Source: an uncultured Prevotellaceae bacterium
GTDB taxonomy: Bacteria; Bacteroidota; Bacteroidia; Bacteroidales; Bacteroidaceae
Direction of reading: 5' to 3'
Assembly (NCBI GenBank): GCA_902799765.1
Contig: CADCBZ010000044.1
Coordinates: 1-41,037, forward strand
DNA: 41,037 nucleotides
Positions within the stretch are counted from its first letter, which is position 1; every line of letters starts with the position of its first letter. Under the pieces are notes generated by a model. It did no database searches. It saw nothing but the letters and a program-made list of their open reading frames with translations, and had not been told where the DNA came from. The translations under genes and the position numbers were made by a program. Of this stretch, positions 15,519-24,402 are shown piece after piece.

Positions 15519-15959
15519 ATGGAAAATAAAGAACTGAAATCAAAAGACATTCCTTGGGGTTATGCCCTGTGTTTTAACGATGCATGCGGTCTGAAGGACA
15601 ACTGCATGCACTATCAGGCCCGCCAGCTGATGGCAGAGGGGCGTTATGCCGGACAGGCCGTGTATCCCACAGCTTGGCAGGACGGCGAGTGTCGTTGTTT
15701 CTGTGAGAAGAAACTGGTGAAAAAGGCGTGGGGCTTCTCAAAGCTCTATGATAAGATCCCCAGTCGCGACAGGGCTGAGGCGCGTCATTGTGTAAGGAGT
15801 TACTTCAGTAGTGGCAACGGACCATACTACCGAGTCCATCATGGTGAAAATAAGCTATCGCCCCAGCAGCAGGCAGACATCATGGCAATCATCGCCAAGT
15901 TCTGCCCTATCGAGGGCGTGAAGTTTGACCACTATGTGATGGACTGGGATTTCGATTAG
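15519..15959 (+). CDS. DUF6078-like cysteine-rich protein
   Basis: A 146-residue soluble protein. Cysteines fall in two clusters, Cys18, Cys23 and Cys29 (ALCFNDACGLKDNCMHY) and Cys58, Cys60 and Cys62 (DGECRCFCEKK), which looks like a zinc or iron-sulfur site. The rest is mixed alpha/beta with an RHCVRSYFSSGNGPYYRVHHG block. It resembles the Bacteroidota family DUF6078, of unknown function, but this name is from recall of the pattern. It follows the VapE gene on the same strand with no promoter seen, so it is probably co-transcribed, and ends at a strong terminator. A DNA-binding or accessory role in the VapE module is a guess from position. Confidence 0.7.
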   Translation: MENKELKSKDIPWGYALCFNDACGLKDNCMHYQARQLMAEGRYAGQAVYPTAWQDGECRCFCEKKLVKKAWGFSKLYDKIPSRDRAEARHCVRSYFSSGNGPYYRVHHGENKLSPQQQADIMAIIAKFCPIEGVKFDHYVMDWDFD

Positions 15960-15994
15960 AAAAAAAACGCAGAGGGGAGCTCCCTCTGCGTTTT
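15959..15994. terminator. Bidirectional terminator between DUF6078 and CE2-like genes
   Basis: CGCAGAGGG (15968-15976), loop GAGCT, CCCTCTGCG (15982-15990), with an A-tract on the left and TTTT on the right. It serves both convergent genes and touches their stop codons. Confidence 0.85.
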
Positions 15995-17061
15995 AGAACC
16001 AGTTCATCAGCGAACGGAGATAGGCTGTGAGTTCGCCTGCCATCTTCTCATCCTGATAAACGTTGGGATGCCAGTCGTTACCATACCACTCGTTGCCTGA
16101 AATGGGTGCCATGTCGAAACGATAGACCTCCTTATCGCCTGCTTTCTGAGCCTCAGCAGCCACTTCGTCGAGCAGTTGCTTGACCTCCTTCAACTCTTTG
16201 TTGTAGAGCATAGAACCCGTCAGAAAGACAATCTTCGCCTCCGGATTATGGTCTCGCACCTGCTTCAGGAGCTTCTGATAGCCCTGTTTCAGGAGCTTCA
16301 GGTCATAGTTGTCCGTTGAAGTATCGTTGGTGCCAAGATTGATGCAGACCACATCGGGCTGATAGCGGCTGAAGTCCCACTTCTCACTGAGGAATGTCGC
16401 CTCCTGACGGAGTTCAGGTTTCCAGGCATAGCCCGTATATTCGTATTGCATAGGCATGCAAGAACCTGGCGAACCCGTCTTGGCCGCTACGAGCCACCAC
16501 CCAATGCTGCGCCTCGAGGTTACGGGCTGTGATAGAGGCGTAAGAATAATAGTGGTTCTCAGTAGCGTAATCAAAACCTTCCTCCTTTTTTAGGCCTTCA
16601 TTACCATAGCCACAAGTGATGGAATTACCGATGAATTCGATCTTTCTAGAGGGAAGAGCGGGTGTCTCCACCAGCTTTTTGTCCTTGTCGAGTACAAAGC
16701 CCCAGAACTCCGGGAAGAACTCATAGCCCTCGATAGCATACATCAGTCTGACTGTATGCACGCCATTCGTAAGTGCTGTGGCAAGAGTGACTACAGAGTC
16801 ACGCTCCCCACGGAAGGCCACCTTGAATGGTTCGGCCTGATCGATCTGAGCCATAAAATAACCACTACGGGGTTTGGCTATCATGCGCAGCGAGGTGCCC
16901 TCGAACGACGCCACAATCTGAATACCAGGGAAGATACGCCCTGTGTATTGGATGAATGGGTCCGTAGGACTGATGATACTCCCCTTGATGGGTACGGTCT
17001 CAATGGCAAAGGCACCTAAACCTATCATGGTCAGCAGCGCCGTTAATAACATTTTTCTCAT
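15993..17061 (-). pseudogene. CE2-like SGNH acetylesterase, broken by an internal deletion/frameshift
   Basis: Two overlapping frames join to one carbohydrate esterase. The first (from ATG 17061) has a signal peptide (MRKMLLTALLTMIGLGAFA), a beta-sandwich domain and the SGNH block I KIEFIGNSITCGYGNEG with the catalytic Ser, and runs to HWVVARSG. The second resumes at KTGSPGSCMPMQYEYTGYAW, then has CINLGTNDTS and NEWYGNDWHPN with the Asp/His pair. At about 16474-16492 (minus strand) the frame shifts and several residues expected after ARSG (the block that carries an oxyanion-hole Gly) seem missing. CE2 enzymes remove acetyl groups from xylan, mannan or glucomannan. It follows the GH97 gene by 16 nt. 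Either a real loss or an assembly error; the remaining sequence is not otherwise decayed. Confidence 0.8.
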
Positions 17062-17077
17062 GTCTTCTTATCTTTTA

Positions 17078-19087
17078 TTATTGTTTTCTGAAGATGCCTG
17101 TCCAACCACCACCACTTCTCAGATGAGCCTGCAGTTGGTCACGTCCTGAAACAGAAAGCTTCGTGCGCTTATAATCAGTGGCGTCCTTCTGAGCATTCAT
17201 GCCATCAGCAAAGATATCAGCAGCAAACTGTCCTTCTCCAAGGAAAGAGAGGTCGATGGCCAGGTCGCGTGGTGTCCAGTCTGTCATAGCAGCCACATAC
17301 CATGTCGTGCCCTTGCGACGGGCAATCACAGTGTATTCGCCAAGTTGGCCGTCGAGGGCTACTGTCTCATCGAATGTGGTGGGTATTTGTACGATGAAAT
17401 CGGTACATTCCTGATTCTGCATATACTTTGTCGGACTGTCGGCCAGCATCTGAAGCGGCGCCTCAAAAGTGGTGTACATCGCCATCTGGTGTACGCGTGT
17501 ACCCTGACTCATGGGATGATCGTTATTGCCAAAGAAGTTATCCTTCATGGCGTTCATCATCGCGCCAGGGGTATAGTCCATCGGACCTGCGAGCATACGG
17601 AGATAGGGTGCTGTCACATCGTAGCGGGGCTGGTTGTGGAGCGGACCATCGCCTACACGGGGTTCCCATTTGGAGTTTTCAAGTCCTTTTACACCTTCAA
17701 AATTAAAGATATTCGGATAGGCCCGTTGGATACCAAAGGGTTTCAGCCCGTGGAAGTCAAGGTAGAGATGATGACGAGCCGCACAGGCTGCCAGCTGATA
17801 GGCAGAGGCGATCACCTGCTGGTCATCACGATCGAAGAAGTCAACCTTAAAGCCTTTGATACCCATCTCAGCATAATGTTTCATGACGGTCTCAGTAATG
17901 GCAGTACCTTTATCAGGATCATTGCCAATGAGATTCCGCCAACTGGACCAGAGGATGATACCCACTCCCTTTTCACGTCCGTATGCTATCAGACGAGGCA
18001 GGTCGATGTCAGGACTAAGGTCTTCCATCAGCGACTCCTTGCCACTCCAACCTTCATCGATAATGATGTATTCGATCTTATTTTGGGCTGCAAAGTCTAT
18101 ATAATATAAATAGGTATCAGTGTTCATGCCCGACTTGAAGGCAACACCTGTCACATTACAGTTATTCCACCAGTCCCAAGCCACCTTACCTGGCTGGATC
18201 CATGAGAGATCAGTGATACGACAGGCTGGGGCCAGTCGCTGTGCCATATCGCTGTTGAGGATATCCGCATCCCGTTCGGTGATGACGACAGCACGCCAGG
18301 GAAGGGCCTGTTCGCCATTCAGTTTAGCGATGAAATCGGCGCGTTTTGTCGGCACAAGGTTCAGTTGATCGAAGCCACCTACCTCCTGAGCGAGGGGATA
18401 AGGGGCAAACTCGGCCTTTAACGCATGTTGTGATCCTTTTTTCAAGAACATGCCAGGATAGTTCTCTACGCCGGCATCCATCACGATAGCCTTCATACCG
18501 TCAGGCAGGCAGACGGCCAACGGGGTGATGGCCAATGAGTCAGGGTACATCTTTGACAGGGGCACCTCATCATAATAGGACTCGAAGGAATAGCAATAAC
18601 GCTCACCGCCACGATTGTCGTTGACGTATGGGATAAAGGCGGGATAATCGTCAGCAAAACAAAATTCTACGGTTTCATCGGTCACTAACGACAATTTTTT
18701 CTCCTTGGATATCAGACGATAGGCAGCCCCATCGTTATAGGCACGCACCTCGATGGTGAACTTCTGGGTGGTATAGAGCAGCAACTGTCCATACGCATCG
18801 CTGACGTTCAGGCGCTTATAGAAAGGATTCTTAAAGCTACTGTTCACAGAGAGTCTGGCCACCTTCCCTACCGTTCCCAAACCAATGGTCTTCTTGCCTT
18901 GCACCAAGCGGATATCTATCGTTGAGGGCAACAGCACCTGACGGCCGTCATAATCAACCGACCACCGCACTGCCGCATCAGTATTCACCGTAACTTTTAC
19001 CTTTCCATTGGGTGAGCTTACCTCATAGTTCCCTGCAGAGACAGCCATCGTCGTCAAGCAGAAAAACAACATCATTTTAGTTCTCAT
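17078..19087 (-). CDS. GH97 glycosidase, probably retaining alpha-galactosidase type
   Basis: A 669-residue enzyme with signal peptide (MRTKMMLFFCLTTMAVSAG). It has the N-terminal beta-super-sandwich (YEVSSPNGKVKVTV onward), the (beta/alpha)8 barrel (PGKVAWDWWNNCNVTG, IEYIIIDEGWSGKES, GVGIILWSSWRN) and a C-terminal beta-sheet domain. The block IKGFKVDFFDRDDQQ has Asp416, which agrees with the aspartate nucleophile of the retaining Bacteroides alpha-galactosidase branch; the inverting SusB branch lacks it. FNFEGVKGLENSKW holds candidate acid/base glutamates at 464 and 470. It would remove alpha-galactose side chains, for example from galactomannan. It forms a unit with the CE2-like gene. Alpha-glucosidase activity cannot be excluded. 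Confidence 0.88.
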   Translation of the reverse strand: MRTKMMLFFCLTTMAVSAGNYEVSSPNGKVKVTVNTDAAVRWSVDYDGRQVLLPSTIDIRLVQGKKTIGLGTVGKVARLSVNSSFKNPFYKRLNVSDAYGQLLLYTTQKFTIEVRAYNDGAAYRLISKEKKLSLVTDETVEFCFADDYPAFIPYVNDNRGGERYCYSFESYYDEVPLSKMYPDSLAITPLAVCLPDGMKAIVMDAGVENYPGMFLKKGSQHALKAEFAPYPLAQEVGGFDQLNLVPTKRADFIAKLNGEQALPWRAVVITERDADILNSDMAQRLAPACRITDLSWIQPGKVAWDWWNNCNVTGVAFKSGMNTDTYLYYIDFAAQNKIEYIIIDEGWSGKESLMEDLSPDIDLPRLIAYGREKGVGIILWSSWRNLIGNDPDKGTAITETVMKHYAEMGIKGFKVDFFDRDDQQVIASAYQLAACAARHHLYLDFHGLKPFGIQRAYPNIFNFEGVKGLENSKWEPRVGDGPLHNQPRYDVTAPYLRMLAGPMDYTPGAMMNAMKDNFFGNNDHPMSQGTRVHQMAMYTTFEAPLQMLADSPTKYMQNQECTDFIVQIPTTFDETVALDGQLGEYTVIARRKGTTWYVAAMTDWTPRDLAIDLSFLGEGQFAADIFADGMNAQKDATDYKRTKLSVSGRDQLQAHLRSGGGWTGIFRKQ

Positions 19088-19137
19088 GTTTCGTACCTTA
19101 TTATAAGTTATTCAGCGAATTTGGGTTATTGTCGGCG

Positions 19138-19145
19138 CAAAGTTA
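19138..19145 (-). promoter_or_regulatory. -7 element of the GH97 promoter
   Basis: TAACTTTG on the minus strand, about 50 nt before the GH97 ATG. No TTG at the -33 distance. It lies opposite the promoter of the Crp/Fnr gene. Confidence 0.5.
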
Positions 19146-19208
19146 AGGAAAAAAATCATAAAATAGTTTTTTTATCAGCAAAATATGCATCTTTTCATTT
19201 AAATTGTT

Positions 19209-19216
19209 TATCTTTG
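19209..19216 (+). promoter_or_regulatory. -7 element of the Crp/Fnr promoter
   Basis: TATCTTTG, 22 nt before the ATG at 19239. No TTG at -33. The GH97 and regulator promoters share the 150-bp intergenic region, so the regulator could act on both. Confidence 0.5.
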
Positions 19217-19238
19217 CATCGGAGAGAAATAAATAAAG

Positions 19239-19931
19239 ATGGAAAGGAACGTACTAAAAGCCTTACAACTGTGCCCACTTTTTGTGGGGTTTACTGCCAA
19301 GGATATTGAGCAGATGATGGGCAGTATTTCTTATCAACTGATCAGAATTGACAAGAAAGAGGTGTACCTATCGGCAGGCACACCTTGTAATTTTGCAGAT
19401 ATAGTTGTAACTGGTGAAGTCATCGCCCGAATGGAGGGACCATCAGGTAAATATATGCAAATCACGTCAAGGGCTGTAGGTTCGTTAGTAAACTCCGCTT
19501 TTATCTTTGGCAAGAACAAGAATATTCCTGTCAATATGATAGCCAGTAAGCCTACAACGATTCTCAGGATGACACCAGCCTCCATGCAGATGCTGATCAA
19601 TATCGATGAACGTTTCAGATTCAACTTCATTCAGTTCTTATCTGGATTCTGCGACGGTTTGGGACGTAAGGTCAGAATGCTGACGCTTCATACGATCAGG
19701 GAGAAAGTGGCCATTTTCCTATTGGAGCAGTCCAGAATACACAAATCCGATGACTTTATGTTGCAGAAGTCGCGTCAGGAGATTGCTGAATCGTTCGCCA
19801 TCCAGAAATTCTCATTGCAAAGATGTCTGAAAGAGTTTGCCGCTGATGGTATGATCCAACTCAACGGCAAACAGATTATTATCCTGGACAGAGACAAACT
19901 GATGGCCCTGGCCAAAATGACTGAGAAATAA
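19239..19931 (+). CDS. Crp/Fnr-family transcriptional regulator
   Basis: A 230-residue regulator with an N-terminal cyclic-nucleotide-binding-like beta-barrel (LCPLFVGFTAKDIEQMM through VVTGEVIARMEGPSGKYMQI), a dimer helix (about 120-150), and a C-terminal helix-turn-helix, SRQEIAESFAIQKFSLQRCL, followed by the wing GMIQLNGKQIIIL. It has no FNR-type N-terminal cysteine cluster, so it is not an oxygen sensor of that kind, and the ligand is unknown. It is divergent from the GH97-CE2 unit, a common layout for a local regulator, and convergent with nrdG with a 3-bp gap. Whether it controls the glycan genes or the nrd operon is not shown. Confidence 0.9.
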   Translation: MERNVLKALQLCPLFVGFTAKDIEQMMGSISYQLIRIDKKEVYLSAGTPCNFADIVVTGEVIARMEGPSGKYMQITSRAVGSLVNSAFIFGKNKNIPVNMIASKPTTILRMTPASMQMLINIDERFRFNFIQFLSGFCDGLGRKVRMLTLHTIREKVAIFLLEQSRIHKSDDFMLQKSRQEIAESFAIQKFSLQRCLKEFAADGMIQLNGKQIIILDRDKLMALAKMTEK

Positions 19932-19934
19932 AGA

Positions 19935-20402
19935 TTATCTTCGCCAGAAAAGCGGGGTGATATCCTCGAAAGTGCCAGTCTCGTTCTGACGATAGAGCCG
20001 TTGGTTAGTTGTCGGCTTCTTCAAAGGACCAAGGTGCTTGATGAAGGGGCCTATCTTGATATAGTCGAAATCCTTTTTATTCACCATCGGCGAAATAATG
20101 GTTTTTCCACTATACCAAGCCACTTTAAACTCAGGGTGCTCTTCATGGATATACTGAGCCAGTTGGTTAACACCCTTAGGATCGCTGTCGCCACCCATGA
20201 AAGAGATGCAAGTGATGTCTTTACCATACTGATCGGCAAAGGCATCAATGGCATCCGCATTCAGCGGCAGTCCGATATCTTCCCAAAGATAATGACTATG
20301 ACACCCAGGACAGTGACACGGGCAATTAGAAATATTAATTGCCAGTGTCACCTCGTTGGGTATCTCCTGAAATACTATACCTGTATTGACGTACTTCAGC
20401 AT
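19935..20402 (-). CDS. nrdG: Anaerobic ribonucleotide reductase activating protein NrdG
   Basis: A 155-residue radical SAM activase. The CxxxCxxC cluster for [4Fe-4S] is in SNCPCHCPGCHSHYLW (Cys27, Cys31, Cys34), followed by CISFMGGDSDPKG, the SAM-binding GGxxxP-like block. It makes the glycyl radical on NrdD. Length is normal. It starts three bases after the nrdD stop and so is the second gene of the operon. Its stop is 3 bp from the convergent Crp/Fnr stop, which leaves no room for a separate terminator. This gene is intact although nrdD is broken. Confidence 0.93.
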   Translation of the reverse strand: MLKYVNTGIVFQEIPNEVTLAINISNCPCHCPGCHSHYLWEDIGLPLNADAIDAFADQYGKDITCISFMGGDSDPKGVNQLAQYIHEEHPEFKVAWYSGKTIISPMVNKKDFDYIKIGPFIKHLGPLKKPTTNQRLYRQNETGTFEDITPLFWRR

Positions 20403-20405
20403 CTG

Positions 20406-22449
20406 TTAGTCAGCCATTGCGTAGTAACGACGTGAAGCTTCCTCCTGACGGGCCTGTGAGAAGTTGCTCACACGCTTCAGATAACCGATGATACGGGTCA
20501 TGTAATCCACATTCTTTGAATGGCAGTGAGGACACTCCTTCAGGTAGCGCTTGTCGATATGACCACACTCGTTACATACCGTATTGGGGATGTTGAAGGT
20601 GAAATAGTTACAGCCTTCCTTGGCAGCAACCTTCAACAGATGGGCGTACTGCTCTTTCGAGAGGTGCTCCTCGAGGTTCATGTGGAGAGCCGAACCACCC
20701 GTCAGGTGCTCGATATAAGGTGCACCATGCAGCTTGAACTTATCCAAAATGGTCAGTGAGTCGTCCTCAACCACATAGAAATAGCTGTTGTAGCAGTCAC
20801 GTGGTACGAAATAGCCGTCCTCGCGATCCCACTTGGCATGCTTGACACCCACATTCTCTGCAGGAATCATCTCACAGTTGAACAACACGTCCTTAGTGCG
20901 GTACTTCTTGTTATACTGCTCTATCAGACCAAGGATACCCTGTACGAAATGCAGATAGTCATCGTTTGGCGTAATTTTCAGACCCATGAACTCTGCAGCC
21001 TCAACCAGACCATTGATACCAATAGTAAGATACTGACGGCCGATGTTGATATAACCAGCATCAAACAACGGCAGCATGCCGCGTGTCTGCAGCTCCTTCA
21101 AGTTCTCATTATAAGCCATCTGCACCTTATGACAGAGATCGATCACGCTTCCCAGATACTCCAGATAGTCGAGCTCGTGGTTGACAGCATATTGGATACA
21201 ACGGTTCAAGTTGATGGTCAGCACACTCTTAGAACCAGTACTTACACCACCTGCACCAAGAGTATAGCTGAAGCCATTGTCGGTAATCTCATTACGCAGA
21301 CGGCAGCAAGAGCTCAGAGAGTCAGCATTATTACTCATATAAGTAAAGAACGAATGTCCCTCAGCATACATCTCAGCGGTAAAGTCGCCCCACTCAGGAT
21401 CCTTACAATCGCCATTCTCGTCGGTGAGCAATGCCATGGTCTCTACAGGGAAAGTGAGCAACGTCTTGGTACGCTCTTTATTGAACCACTTCATGAAGCG
21501 CTTCTGCAACCAGGAAAGTCCCTCCCAGTCGGGCTTTGATCCATCGGGGAAATAGAAATCACCAAAGATGCTCTCAAAATAATACTTATCATAGTAGGCG
21601 ATGTTCCAGAACACGGCCTGATAGTTACGGGCACCAGTCGGCTGATTCAGCGTATAGACGATCTGCTCGAAGTAGTCGGTAATCACCTTATCGATCGTAC
21701 GTTTCTTCAGACTAAGGTCTGCCTGCTCATCAGCACGCTTGTAGTAATCAAGTCCGTATTCCTTGCCGATAAAGTAGTTCATATACATTAAGAACTCGGG
21801 TGTAGCACATGCACCACTCAGCATGGAGCTGACCATAAACACCATGTTGACGAAGCCACCAGCAAACGACTTGAGGTTGGTCGGTGCCGTAGAGTTACCA
21901 CCGATAGCCACCGTACCACCAATCAGCCAAGGATACATGGTGATAGAAGCACAATAATTAGCCAAAGAGGTCTCGTCGTTCTTATATATAAAATGGTGTG
22001 TCAGTTTATTAATATATTCATCTGCTAACTCCTTGCCGTACATTTTTTTGATACGGTCAGTCAACAGACGGCGATTCAAACGGATAAAGTTCGACTTCGG
22101 CGTATTTTGAACCTGTTGCTGCGTTCACCGATTCTGTGTATTCTGAGAGGAACATCATCTTCTCCAAAGTGTCGCGATCCTCAGAGTGCAACTGACGATA
22201 GAGAATGAATGACTTGGCAACCTGATAGAAACCTTCACGCATAAGAGCCTCTTCCACCTGATTCTGAATGGTTTCCACCGTGATATCATCGTGGATATCC
22301 AGATGGCTGAGAATCTTAGAAATGGTTCCTAGATCCGCAGGACAATTAACACTGTCGAATGCCTTTACGATGGCATTCATAATCTTGTCTAATGAGAACT
22401 GGTCTTTCGATCCATCTCGCTTGGTGATAGTAAAGTTCTTAATCTCCAT
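20406..22449 (-). pseudogene. nrdD: Anaerobic ribonucleoside-triphosphate reductase NrdD, frame broken after the ATP-cone
   Basis: Two frames make one protein. From ATG 22449 the ATP-cone runs through FTITKRDGSKDQFSLDKI to ESVNAATGSKY. The second frame resumes at PKSNFIRLNRRLLTDRIK and continues for about 560 residues through the catalytic barrel to the zinc site CNECGHIDKRYLKECPHC and the glycyl-radical loop TRIIGYLKRVSNF. At about 22096-22101 the bases for SKY are joined to those for PKSNF with one leftover base; some 15-20 residues expected between them are missing. The two frames overlap at 22057-22079. The enzyme makes dNTPs from NTPs without oxygen and would matter greatly in an anaerobe, so an assembly error is possible. 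All else in the gene is well kept. Confidence 0.88.
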
Positions 22450-22491
22450 TTGTATTGCTATTGTTAATGTTTAGGCACCGAATTTAGTCAG

Positions 22492-22556
22492 CAAGTTGTC
22501 CGTTTGGGAAAACTTTTTTGTTTTTTGTTCTTCGAAAGTTATCCGTTTTGGAAAAC
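22492..22556 (-). repeat. Two 22-bp direct repeats in the nrd leader
   Basis: AAGTTGTCCGTTTGGGAAAA (within 22492-22513) and AAGTTATCCGTTTTGGAAAA (within 22535-22556), plus-strand reading, differ at 3 of 22 positions and are 43 bp apart. Both lie in the about 113-nt leader between promoter and nrdD ATG. They may be regulator sites; no NrdR-box pattern is recognised. Confidence 0.7.
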
Positions 22557-22568
22557 CGAAATCGGTTG

Positions 22569-22599
22569 CAAAGATACAAAATTATCCGAAAAACATCAA
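22569..22599 (-). promoter_or_regulatory. Promoter of nrdDG
   Basis: Minus strand TTG (22597-22599), exactly 20 nt, TATCTTTG (22569-22576): full consensus. It gives an unusually long leader of about 113 nt that holds the direct repeats. Confidence 0.75.
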
Positions 22600-22660
22600 A
22601 ACCTTACCTAAAAAATTTAAGCGTAAATTTATCATTTAACTCATATTAACGCTTCGTTTT

Positions 22661-22690
22661 TTGGACTACCATACCTTTTTTCTACCTTTG
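22661..22690 (+). promoter_or_regulatory. Promoter of the DUF2207 gene
   Basis: TTG (22661-22663), 19 nt, TACCTTTG (22683-22690), about 16 nt before the predicted transcription-start/leader and 24 nt before ATG 22714. Confidence 0.7.
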
Positions 22691-22713
22691 CAAACCAAAG
22701 TTATATTTAAAGA

Positions 22714-24402
22714 ATGAATAACGAGAAAAGAGCTATTCTCATGACGATGAAACCATTAAGCATTAAGATCTGTCTGTTGCTGGGTATGTTGGTATCAGCA
22801 ACAAGTATTTTTTCACGTCCAACCCTTCATGATCTTAATATCAAAGTGGTATTAAGCAAGAACGGTGATGCCCGTATTACAGAAACACGTCTGATGACCA
22901 TCGACGACATGGGCACAGAGTGTTATATCGGCTTGGCCAATATGGGCGAGAGCCAGATCAAGGACCTGACCGTTAGCGACGAAACAGGAACCCAGTTTTT
23001 GAATGTGAACTGGGATATAGATGAGACACGTGCTTGGAAAACATACAAGTGCGGCATTGTGACGACACGTCGTGGTTACGAACTGTGCTGGGGCTTAGGT
23101 GCTGAGGGTGAACGTACCTACATCACCAGCTACACGATGACTGGTCTAGTACACGGCTATCCTGATGCCGACGCCATCCGCCACGTATTTCTGGATACAT
23201 CGGTTTCGCCCAAACCCGACCACGCCAAGATCACCATCATGACCACTGATTCGACCATGGTTATCAATCCGGACAGCTGTGGTATCTGGGGATTCAGATT
23301 CGAGGGTGAGCTTTGGTTTGAGAACAGCACCATCGTAGCAGAGACAACCAAGCCGATGAGTTCTGAAGCAGGACTCTACGTGATGGTACAATTCCCTAAA
23401 GGTATGTTTGAACCTACCATCTGGGAGAACGATACGTTTGAGAACAAGAAAGGTGAGGCCTTTGAGGGAAGTGATTACGTGAGCAGTGATGACGATGATG
23501 AGGAAATGACTTGGTTTGAATGGGTGATCTTTATCCTGATTTACGTGGGTTTCAGCATCGTACCTGTAGTATGTTTCATCTGGCATCTGTTCAGTGTGTG
23601 GCGTGCCCGTCGCAGAGCCAACAAGGATCTGATATGGTATCGCGACATCCCTTTGAACGGTAATCTGCAGGAGGCTAATAATATGCTGAACGCTTACAAA
23701 TATATGCATACAGATTACAACAATCTGATGTCTGCCTGTATTCTGAAACTCATACAGTTGGGCGCCATCACCATTGAGACGCGTCCTAACATGAATGGCA
23801 AAATGGAACCGAACTTTGTGATCCACGAATTGAAAGACTTTAATAACCAGCCTGTGTTGATGCGAAAGATCTTCAACATTTTCAAGAAGGCAGCAGGCAA
23901 TGACACCGTGCTAGAGCCAAAGGAACTGAAGCAGTTTATGAAGAGTACTTGCAACCAGAGTATGACCGACTCGTTTATCAACACACTGCACACCAAGACC
24001 TCTATCTCTATATATAAGGATCGCGAAGACGAGGTGCGCCAACTGTTCGGCCTGCGTAAGTTCTTGAAGGAGTTTACGTTGCTCGACGAACGCGGTGTAG
24101 GTGAGGTAAACCTGTGGAAAGACTATATGGTATATGCCACCCTGTTTGGTATTGCCGACCGTGTTATCAAAGAAATGAAGAAGGTGAATCCTGAGTACTT
24201 CAACATGGATCAGGTGGCAAATCAGATGGCTGATAACATGACACTGCCATTGATTTACTCAACGTTGCATCGGAGTACATCAAGTGCTGTGGCTGCCAAG
24301 GCTGCACGCGAACATCGTTCCAGTGGCGGTGGTGGACATTCGTCTTGGGGAGGCGGCGGAGGCGGCTTCTCAGGCGGAGGTGGCGGCGGAGGAGTGAGAT
24401 AA
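22714..24402 (+). CDS. DUF2207 membrane protein with glycine-rich tail
   Basis: A 562-residue protein. ATG 22714 is used; 22747 (MKPLSIKICLLLGMLVSA) would begin directly at the signal peptide and may be the true start. An exported N-terminal domain (DLNIKVVLSKNGDARITETR, typical of DUF2207) is followed by an acidic stretch, one or two membrane spans at about 270-295 (WFEWVIFILIYVGFSIVPVV), and a cytoplasmic part with a YRDIPLNG motif. The C terminus is SGGGGHSSWGGGGGGFSGGG, the usual Gly-rich end of this family. Function is unknown. Single gene with its own promoter; its last 33 bases overlap the end of the convergent transporter gene. Confidence 0.85.
   Translation: MNNEKRAILMTMKPLSIKICLLLGMLVSATSIFSRPTLHDLNIKVVLSKNGDARITETRLMTIDDMGTECYIGLANMGESQIKDLTVSDETGTQFLNVNWDIDETRAWKTYKCGIVTTRRGYELCWGLGAEGERTYITSYTMTGLVHGYPDADAIRHVFLDTSVSPKPDHAKITIMTTDSTMVINPDSCGIWGFRFEGELWFENSTIVAETTKPMSSEAGLYVMVQFPKGMFEPTIWENDTFENKKGEAFEGSDYVSSDDDDEEMTWFEWVIFILIYVGFSIVPVVCFIWHLFSVWRARRRANKDLIWYRDIPLNGNLQEANNMLNAYKYMHTDYNNLMSACILKLIQLGAITIETRPNMNGKMEPNFVIHELKDFNNQPVLMRKIFNIFKKAAGNDTVLEPKELKQFMKSTCNQSMTDSFINTLHTKTSISIYKDREDEVRQLFGLRKFLKEFTLLDERGVGEVNLWKDYMVYATLFGIADRVIKEMKKVNPEYFNMDQVANQMADNMTLPLIYSTLHRSTSSAVAAKAAREHRSSGGGGHSSWGGGGGGFSGGGGGGGVR

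Noticed and set aside
17345-18109. Plus-strand frame of 254 codons within the GH97 gene
   Set aside because: Opposite a complete GH97 barrel; no motif of its own.
20838-21539. Plus-strand frame of 233 codons within nrdD
   Set aside because: Antisense to conserved NrdD sequence.
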